This document shows positions 5,693 through 9,877 of a stretch of 9,877 nucleotides of DNA, one piece after another. The notes below the pieces were generated by a model, which was given only the letters and a program-made list of their open reading frames with translations, did no database searches and was not told the DNA's origin. The DNA lies in assembly GCA_002413755.1 (NCBI GenBank), contig DHXQ01000026.1, positions 19,818 through 29,694 on the forward strand, in the 5' to 3' direction. A program made the translations under genes and the position numbers. This DNA is from Candidatus Saccharibacteria bacterium UBA5152. Its GTDB lineage: Bacteria > Patescibacteriota > Saccharimonadia > Saccharimonadales > UBA4665. Every line of letters starts with the position of its first letter. Position 1 is the stretch's first letter.

Positions 5693-5715
5693 TTGGTCTG
5701 GCTAAAACAGGCCAA
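5686..5715. repeat. Overlapping inverted repeats between divergent genes
   Basis: CAGAC-AATTG-GTCTG (5686-5700) is a perfect five-base inverted repeat. Its right arm is reused in TTGGTCTG (5693-5700), GCTAAAA loop, CAGGCCAA (5708-5715), an eight-base pairing with one G-T. The first palindrome overlaps the -35 box of one reverse promoter, and the second ends six bases before the forward -10. This is the arrangement expected of an operator shared by divergent genes. Confidence 0.45.
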
Positions 5716-5718
5716 ATC

Positions 5719-5727
5719 TGCTATAAA
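5719..5727 (+). promoter_or_regulatory. Extended -10 promoter (TGC-TATAAA) for the P-loop kinase
   Basis: TGC followed by TATAAA lies 11 bases before ATG 5739, so the untranslated leader would be only about four to six bases, too short for a ribosome-binding site. No -35 match is seen at the expected distance. Confidence 0.5.
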
Positions 5728-5738
5728 CTAGAGTACAT

Positions 5739-6413
5739 ATGGGAAAAATTACACCGGTTAAGCCCTTACTTCTGCAGTTATATGGTTACCCAGGCTCTGG
5801 TAAGACATACTTTGCTCGTCAATTCTGCGAGCAATTTCAGGCTGCTCACGTTCAGGATGACCGGATTCGGTTTGAACTTTTTGATGAACCGCGCTATGAC
5901 AAGCAGGAGAACGACGTCATCGCCCAGTTGATGGATTACATGACTGGTGAATTTCTGGCCGCCGGCATCAGCGTCGTCTACGACACCAACGCAATGCGTG
6001 CTAGCCAGCGCCACACCGTCCGCGAGATGGCCCGCAAAGCTCACGCCCAGCCGCTGCTGGTCTGGTTGCAGATCGACCCCGACAGCGCCTACCAACGCAC
6101 TATGAAGCGCGACCGCCGCCGCAGCGATGATAAGTTTGCAGCCAATATCGATAGCACTACCTTCGAACGAATCGCCGGCGGCATGCAAAACCCGATGCCC
6201 AACGAAGATTACATCGTCATCAGCGGCAAGCATGTCTTCAAGACCCAGATGAGCGCCGTCGTCAAGCGTCTGCACGAATTGACGATGATTTCGTCCGGTG
6301 AAGCCCAGTCACAGGTCGCTAAGCCTGGACTGGTCAACCTGATCCCGAATCACACCATACATGATATGGGCGGTCGAGTGGATTTGTCCCGCCGCAATAT
6401 AATGATCCGCTAA
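5739..6413 (+). CDS. P-loop kinase-like ATPase (AAA_33 / zeta-like fold)
   Basis: A 224-residue soluble protein with a Walker A motif GYPGSGKT (residues 16-23, Lys22/Thr23) directly after a hydrophobic strand. DD at 40-41 fits the substrate-binding aspartate of small-molecule and nucleotide kinases. VVYDTN (79-84) resembles the strand and Asp of a Walker B or kinase 'D(T/G)N' motif, and KRDRRRSDD (123-131) resembles an arginine-rich lid. This pattern fits P-loop phosphotransferases related to polynucleotide kinase, chloramphenicol phosphotransferase and zeta toxins. The substrate cannot be told, and no antitoxin-like partner is evident. A less conserved tail (about 185-224) follows the core. 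It starts almost leaderless from TGC-TATAAA and lies 32 bases before the metallopeptidase gene, so the two probably share a transcript. Confidence 0.75.
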   Translation: MGKITPVKPLLLQLYGYPGSGKTYFARQFCEQFQAAHVQDDRIRFELFDEPRYDKQENDVIAQLMDYMTGEFLAAGISVVYDTNAMRASQRHTVREMARKAHAQPLLVWLQIDPDSAYQRTMKRDRRRSDDKFAANIDSTTFERIAGGMQNPMPNEDYIVISGKHVFKTQMSAVVKRLHELTMISSGEAQSQVAKPGLVNLIPNHTIHDMGGRVDLSRRNIMIR

Positions 6414-6445
6414 GGCTTATTGATTCTTTGATTCTGGGGGTAGAT

Positions 6446-7168
6446 GTGGCAGTTAAGTTTTTCGAAATTGATGACATCGGCACGGTGCGGATTGCCAAAC
6501 ACAGCAAATCCCGCAGCTTGCGGCTCAGTATCACCCCGAAGGGTGAAGTGCGTGTTACCATCCCCACCTGGACACCGTACGTCAGCGGTGTGGAGTTTGC
6601 CCGTTCCAAGGCCGAGTGGATTCTCGAACACAAGCCCGAGCAAGCCTCGCCGCTCGGCGAAGGTTACCGCATTGGCAAAGCCCACGTGCTGCGCTTTGAG
6701 TCGGCGGCCGTCGACAAGCCCTCAGCGCGGCTGGCTGGCACAGAGGTCCGCATTATCAGACCGGTTGGTATGGCCATCTCACATTCGCTGGTCCAACAGA
6801 CTGCCAGCCACGCCGCCATTCGGGCACTGCGGAGCCAGGCCGAAGCACTGCTACCCAAGCGGCTCAAAGCACTAGCTGAGCAATTCGGTTTCGAATATGG
6901 CAGCGTTTCTGTCAAACAACTCAAAGGCCGGTGGGGCAGCTGCGACAACAAGCAAAACATCGTACTCAACCTCTTCTTGATGCAGCTGCCCTGGCAGCTG
7001 ATCGATTACGTTCTGCTTCACGAACTGGTACACACCAAACATCTCGATCACAGCGCCGCTTTCTGGGCAGAGTTCGTCAGACACGAGAAGCATGCCAAAA
7101 GGCTGCGTAAGCTCGTCAAAGCCCATCAGCCGGTTTTAGTGCCCATTACACCCCAGTCTGTGGCATAA
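6446..7168 (+). CDS. YgjP/DUF45-family zinc metallopeptidase (gluzincin)
   Basis: A 240-residue soluble protein typical of the YgjP-like (M48-related, DUF45) family. The N-terminal half is beta-rich (KSRSLRLSITPKGEVRVTIP, then FARSKAEWILEHKP). The family signature GRWGSCDNKQNIVLN precedes the active site HELVH, in which His192 and His196 bind zinc and Glu193 is catalytic. HLDHSAAFW supplies the third ligand, His202. The C-terminus is basic. Start choice: in-frame TTG 6428 gives six extra residues, but GTG 6446 has GGGGG five bases upstream and begins just before the conserved beta-strands. The family is widespread, and its bacterial substrates are largely unknown. It lies 32 bases after the P-loop kinase and just before the second histidine kinase promoter. 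Confidence 0.9.
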   Translation: MAVKFFEIDDIGTVRIAKHSKSRSLRLSITPKGEVRVTIPTWTPYVSGVEFARSKAEWILEHKPEQASPLGEGYRIGKAHVLRFESAAVDKPSARLAGTEVRIIRPVGMAISHSLVQQTASHAAIRALRSQAEALLPKRLKALAEQFGFEYGSVSVKQLKGRWGSCDNKQNIVLNLFLMQLPWQLIDYVLLHELVHTKHLDHSAAFWAEFVRHEKHAKRLRKLVKAHQPVLVPITPQSVA

Positions 7169-7169
7169 T
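7161..7169 (+). promoter_or_regulatory. Extended -10 promoter (TGG-CATAAT) ahead of the second kinase
   Basis: TGG followed by CATAAT overlaps the metallopeptidase stop (TAA at 7166-7168). Exactly six bases separate it from ATG 7176, the geometry also seen at 2691-2708. That places the transcript's first base on an ATG that does not belong to the kinase frame. Confidence 0.6.
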
Positions 7170-7175
7170 ACGGTT

Positions 7176-7247
7176 ATGGTTGAATACAATAAGTCCTCTG
7201 CCACTCGTCGAACGCGCATTGGGCAGCGAAGCGAAACAAATGGCTAA
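7176..7247 (+). CDS. Possible leaderless upstream ORF (23 residues)
   Basis: ATG 7176 sits at the predicted first base of the transcript. It opens a 23-codon frame (MVEYNKSSATRRTRIG..., strongly basic) ending at TAA 7245-7247. The stop overlaps the probable kinase start in ATGGCTAA, the classic arrangement for translational coupling. The kinase is in a different frame. Either this is a short leader peptide whose translation delivers ribosomes to the kinase start, or the kinase once began here and a frameshift has separated the two. There is no similarity I recognise, so support rests on promoter geometry and overlap alone. Confidence 0.4.
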   Translation: MVEYNKSSATRRTRIGQRSETNG

Positions 7248-8364
7248 GATAAAGATCACCGACGCTATGTCTGATCAGGCCCCCGTCGTTGAGAGCGCTC
7301 AGTTTGAGCATCAGCGTTTGCTCAGCCTGATCAATAGCATGATTGACGGTGTTGTGGCGGTTGACGAAAGTGCGCACGTCGACATTTATAATGGAGCGGC
7401 ACTCAACATCCTCGACGTCAACAGCGCGATTCAGGGCCAATCATTGGGCTCGTTTTGCAAACTGGTCGATAGCAATAGTCAGCCGATTGATATCGTCGAG
7501 CTGGTACGTAGCACGACAACCTCCTACGTCAGCCGTGACTACATCATCCTCTACCCGGATGGCAGCAAGGCTAATATTTATCTGAGCATTGCCCCGGTCC
7601 ACCTCGGTTATGGTAAAGCTGGCAGCCGCAGCTATGTGATCGTCCTGCGCGATATCAGCCACGAGAAATCACTCGAAGAAGAGCGCGACGAATTCATCAG
7701 TGTTATCAGCCATGAGCTGCGTACCCCGATCGCCATTGCCGAAGGCAATATCAGTAACGCAAAATTCATTGTCGAAAAGTCCCACGGCGACGCCAAGATT
7801 GCTAAGGCCCTCGAAGATGCCCATCAGCAAACCTTATTCCTAGCTGAAATGATCAATGACCTGTCAACATTGTCCCGCGCCGAGCGCGGCGTCCTGACTG
7901 TCGAAGCTGAGTCAATCAATATTCACGATCTCTTAACTGAAATGGCACACAATTACGAACCTGAGGCCAAGGCAAAGGGTCTGCGCCTTTATACGGACCT
8001 GAGCCGCAACCTCGAACTACTGCTGTCCGGCAAGCTCTACGTCCACGAAGTTCTCCAAAACTTTATCACCAACGCCATCAAATACACCGACAAGGGCCAC
8101 ATCACTATCGGCGCCAAGCCTCAGGATAAGGGCGTTATCGTCTGGATCGAAGATACCGGCATCGGTATCAGCAAGACAGATCAGGAGCGGATTTACGATA
8201 AATTCTTCCGGGCCGAGAACTATGAGACCCGTAAAACCAGCGGCACCGGCCTGGGTCTGTACGTTACTATGAAGCTGGCGCGGCTGCTGCACGCCGAAAT
8301 TACCACCAAAAGCCAGCTCGGCAAAGGATCTAAATTCACGATTTATTTACCCAACTTGCAATAA
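7240..8364 (+). CDS. Soluble sensor histidine kinase (PAS-HisKA-HATPase), orphan
   Basis: A 374-residue kinase with no membrane helix in view. Order from ATG 7240: a PAS-like domain (about 25-140, ending VLRDIS), a short EEERDEF linker, and HisKA with SHELRTP (phospho-acceptor His158). HATPase_c follows with LQNFITNAIKYTD (Asn274/Asn278), DTGIGIS (from Asp305), YDKFFRAE and GTGLGLYV (from Gly335). All catalytic boxes are intact. It is a clear paralogue of the kinase at the left edge, sharing long identical runs in the catalytic part. Start choice: ATG 7240 overlaps the stop of an upstream ORF (coupling), TTG 7180 gives 20 further residues and ATG 7267 nine fewer; none has a good ribosome-binding site. 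No response regulator is adjacent. An intrinsic terminator 37 bases past the stop ends the transcript. Confidence 0.93.
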   Translation: MAKIKITDAMSDQAPVVESAQFEHQRLLSLINSMIDGVVAVDESAHVDIYNGAALNILDVNSAIQGQSLGSFCKLVDSNSQPIDIVELVRSTTTSYVSRDYIILYPDGSKANIYLSIAPVHLGYGKAGSRSYVIVLRDISHEKSLEEERDEFISVISHELRTPIAIAEGNISNAKFIVEKSHGDAKIAKALEDAHQQTLFLAEMINDLSTLSRAERGVLTVEAESINIHDLLTEMAHNYEPEAKAKGLRLYTDLSRNLELLLSGKLYVHEVLQNFITNAIKYTDKGHITIGAKPQDKGVIVWIEDTGIGISKTDQERIYDKFFRAENYETRKTSGTGLGLYVTMKLARLLHAEITTKSQLGKGSKFTIYLPNLQ

Positions 8365-8401
8365 TCGCCCCCAGAGAGTACACTTGACTTCAAGCCACAA
8401 G

Positions 8402-8424
8402 AACCTACGTATAGTAGGTTTTTT
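8402..8424 (+). terminator. Intrinsic terminator after the second kinase
   Basis: AACCTAC, a five-base loop GTATA and GTAGGTT form a perfect seven-base stem, running into six consecutive Ts (8419-8424). It cleanly separates the kinase unit from secE-nusG, so secE needs its own promoter. The stretch 8425-8453 (TATATAT and onward) is AT-rich, but I cannot fix a -35/-10 pair there. Confidence 0.85.
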
Positions 8425-8453
8425 ATATATGTGAGCGCATAAAGAAGGGTAGT

Positions 8454-8873
8454 ATGGCAGAGGATAAGACGTCAAGCACTGAGGCTACGACAGTAAAGCG
8501 CCGTTTACGTACCGCACCGGAAACGATGCGCGAGCGAACCGAAAAGTTACAAAACCAAAAGGACAAAGATCAAAATGCCGGCCCTAGCGTCGTCCGATCA
8601 TTCGGCTGGGGCTTCCTATGGCCCATCCGTAAGCTAATCATCGCGATTGCCAGTCTGGGCAGATTCAAGTTTTTTAGAGGGGTTGGCTTGGTCATTGTAC
8701 CGCGCTACCTGCGTAATAGCTGGAAGGAACTCCGACTGGTTACCTGGCCAAACGCCCGGCAGAGCTACCGCCTGACCTACGCCGTATTAATCTTTTCAGT
8801 ACTCTTCGGCGTCGTCGTTGCCGTCCTCGACTTTGGCCTCGATAAATTATTCAAAGCATTCGTAATAAAATAA
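8454..8873 (+). CDS. secE: Preprotein translocase subunit SecE
   Basis: SecE clamps SecY in the Sec translocon of the cytoplasmic membrane. The diagnostic block SWKELRLVTWPNARQ (89-103), an amphipathic helix followed by one membrane helix (about 106-126), matches the conserved SecE core, and the gene order secE-nusG confirms it. At 139 residues it is long for a single-helix SecE (usually about 60-80). The first 45 residues are hydrophilic and strongly charged (KRRLRTAPETMRER...), and residues 50-85 carry moderately hydrophobic segments (GWGFLWPIRKLIIAIASLG) that might be a degenerate extra membrane segment or a surface helix. A GAAGGG site four bases before ATG 8454 supports the start. It is first of an apparent operon with nusG, 18 bases downstream. 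Confidence 0.93.
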   Translation: MAEDKTSSTEATTVKRRLRTAPETMRERTEKLQNQKDKDQNAGPSVVRSFGWGFLWPIRKLIIAIASLGRFKFFRGVGLVIVPRYLRNSWKELRLVTWPNARQSYRLTYAVLIFSVLFGVVVAVLDFGLDKLFKAFVIK

Positions 8874-8891
8874 TGAGAACCATCACACACT

Positions 8892-9437
8892 ATGAACAAT
8901 AAACGCTACGATACCACCAAGCAGTGGTACGCCATCCACACTTACAGCGGTTACGAAGAAAAGGTCGCTGAATCCATCCGCCAACGCGCCGATTCACTCG
9001 ACATGAAGGATAAGATTTTCCAGGTCCTGGTACCCAAGGAAAAAATGATTGAAATCAAAAACGGTAAACGCCGCGTCGTCGAAAAGCGCATCTTCCAGGG
9101 TTACGTCATCGTCCAGATGAAAATGAGCGAAGATGCCTGGTACATCGTCCGCAACACCCCGTCGGTCACCGGCTTCGTCGGCAGCGGCACCGAGCCAACA
9201 CCTCTGGGTAACGACGAGATCGAAAAAATCCAGAAACGCATGGGCCTCGAACAGCCCAAGCACAAGATCGACTATAAGATCGGCGATGTCGTCTCTATCA
9301 CCGATGGCCCATTCAAGGGTTTTGACGGCGCTATCAATGAAATTGACCCACAAAAAGGCAAGCTCAAGGTTCTGGTCAACATGTTCGGCCGTGAAACTCC
9401 AGTCGAGCTGGACAGCCTGCAGGTCAAGCGAGTCTAG
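8892..9437 (+). CDS. nusG: Transcription termination/antitermination factor NusG
   Basis: A 181-residue, standard-length NusG, which binds the clamp of RNA polymerase, affects pausing and links transcription to Rho or ribosomes. The NGN domain runs from about residue 10 (KQWYAIHTYSGYEEKVAE) to 117 and includes the conserved FQGYVIVQMKM strand (68-78) and the NTPSVTGFVG segment (88-97). The KOW domain begins at 128 with GDVVSITDGPFKGFDG and ends with the family-typical ETPVELDSLQVKRV. ATG 8892 is the natural start, 11 residues before the first strand. No strong ribosome-binding site precedes it, so translation is probably coupled to secE. No insertion or truncation is visible. Confidence 0.97.
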   Translation: MNNKRYDTTKQWYAIHTYSGYEEKVAESIRQRADSLDMKDKIFQVLVPKEKMIEIKNGKRRVVEKRIFQGYVIVQMKMSEDAWYIVRNTPSVTGFVGSGTEPTPLGNDEIEKIQKRMGLEQPKHKIDYKIGDVVSITDGPFKGFDGAINEIDPQKGKLKVLVNMFGRETPVELDSLQVKRV

Positions 9438-9440
9438 ACT

Positions 9441-9877
9441 ATGTCCGGGCAATCTCGTTGGAATGTTGCCAACCCGCTATTTGAAGAAGTAGATAGTATC
9501 CTCGTGCATGGGGTACATGGGCCGACACCGCAGCTTGATGAGTGGGGATCGGCAGCATCTGCCAGCTTGAGTCATGCCGATCCGTCGGCAATATTACAGA
9601 TATCGTACGACCTTATGCGCGACATGCCATATGACGTCGTGGTTCATGCACTAAACGAAAACGACGGTTCAGAGCATCGGCTCGGAGAGCTACGCAAAAC
9701 CCGTAAATTATTATTAGTTGCTCGCGACGGAGTGCAGACAACGACGTACGACAATCCCGACGAAAGTTTTGATGATTTCACTGGCTTATGTTGGACACTT
9801 GGACGGGTAGCCGATGTTGGTACAGATGATGTGCTCACCCAAAGTGCGCTGGCAGCATGCGAGAGATTAGCCTCCCG
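9441..9877 (+). CDS. Unrecognised protein downstream of nusG, 3'-truncated
   Basis: ATG 9441 lies three bases after the nusG stop and opens a frame of 145 codons that runs off the right edge without a stop. The sequence (MSGQSRWNVANPLFEEVDS..., then ILQISYDLMRDMPYDVVVHAL, RKTRKLLLVARDG and LCWTLGRVAD) has alternating hydrophobic strands and amphipathic helices like a soluble alpha/beta protein, and it is acidic overall. There is no signal peptide, membrane helix or catalytic motif that I can name. The tight spacing implies it is co-transcribed and possibly translationally coupled with nusG. In many bacteria rplK (L11) occupies this place; this protein is not L11. Codon use looks less biased than in nusG. 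Confidence 0.65.
   Translation, partial: MSGQSRWNVANPLFEEVDSILVHGVHGPTPQLDEWGSAASASLSHADPSAILQISYDLMRDMPYDVVVHALNENDGSEHRLGELRKTRKLLLVARDGVQTTTYDNPDESFDDFTGLCWTLGRVADVGTDDVLTQSALAACERLAS

Noticed and set aside
5778..6275. Reverse 165-residue reading frame over the P-loop kinase
   Set aside because: Antisense shadow of a gene with a clear Walker A motif; no ribosome-binding site.
5739..6413. Zeta-type toxin of a toxin-antitoxin pair
   Set aside because: The fold is compatible, but the divergent small gene does not resemble an epsilon antitoxin and the kinase is grouped with a peptidase; kept only as a fold-level comparison.
7180..7239. TTG 7180 as the start of the second histidine kinase
   Set aside because: It would need TTG initiation four bases into the predicted transcript with no ribosome-binding site; ATG 7240 overlapping the upstream ORF stop is preferred, though not proven.
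8994..9452. Reverse 152-residue reading frame over nusG
   Set aside because: It mirrors the codon pattern of nusG and has no start signals; nusG is certain.
1..9877. CRISPR array, insertion sequence, prophage or known defence island
   Set aside because: No regularly spaced repeats, transposase, terminal inverted repeats, integrase or recognised defence domains were seen on either strand.

Overview
This is a gene-dense bacterial window of intermediate GC. It uses the standard code: TGA acts as a stop (for example at 5488-5490) and the only tRNA present is a CCA-anticodon tRNA-Trp. Small proteins, short intergenic gaps, several leaderless-looking promoters, an apparently isolated prephenate-dehydrogenase-like protein and orphan histidine kinases fit a small-genome Patescibacteria/CPR bacterium, Saccharibacteria being my best guess. 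That placement is inferred from style, not from a marker-gene search.

Layout. Bases 1-1815: a PAS/HisKA/HATPase histidine kinase cut by the left edge, then a CDP-alcohol phosphatidyltransferase with its own TATAAT box over the kinase stop codon. Bases 1816-4892, all forward: a prephenate-dehydrogenase-like oxidoreductase, a three-helix membrane protein and a GH77 4-alpha-glucanotransferase (MalQ). Bases 4893-5690 form a reverse-strand island: a two-frame, probably broken or overlapping small gene, tRNA-Trp with a good promoter, and a 98-residue coiled-coil protein. Bases 5690-8364, forward: a P-loop kinase-like protein, a YgjP/DUF45-type zinc metallopeptidase and a second histidine kinase, soluble and paralogous to the first, preceded by a possible leaderless upstream ORF. 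A clear intrinsic terminator follows. Bases 8454-9877: secE and nusG, then a partial unrecognised gene running off the right edge in the place where ribosomal protein L11 often lies.

How the genes work together. secE and nusG are the housekeeping anchor (translocon subunit and transcription elongation factor). The two kinases are close paralogues with no response regulator in view, so they probably signal to a regulator elsewhere. The phosphatidyltransferase makes phospholipid head groups and MalQ remodels alpha-glucans. I see no mobile element, CRISPR array, phage gene or recognisable defence system. The most interesting signals are regulatory: extended -10 boxes placed exactly six bases before start codons, an upstream ORF overlapping a kinase start, a repeat-rich divergent promoter region at 5641-5730, and the two-frame small gene at 5394-5622.
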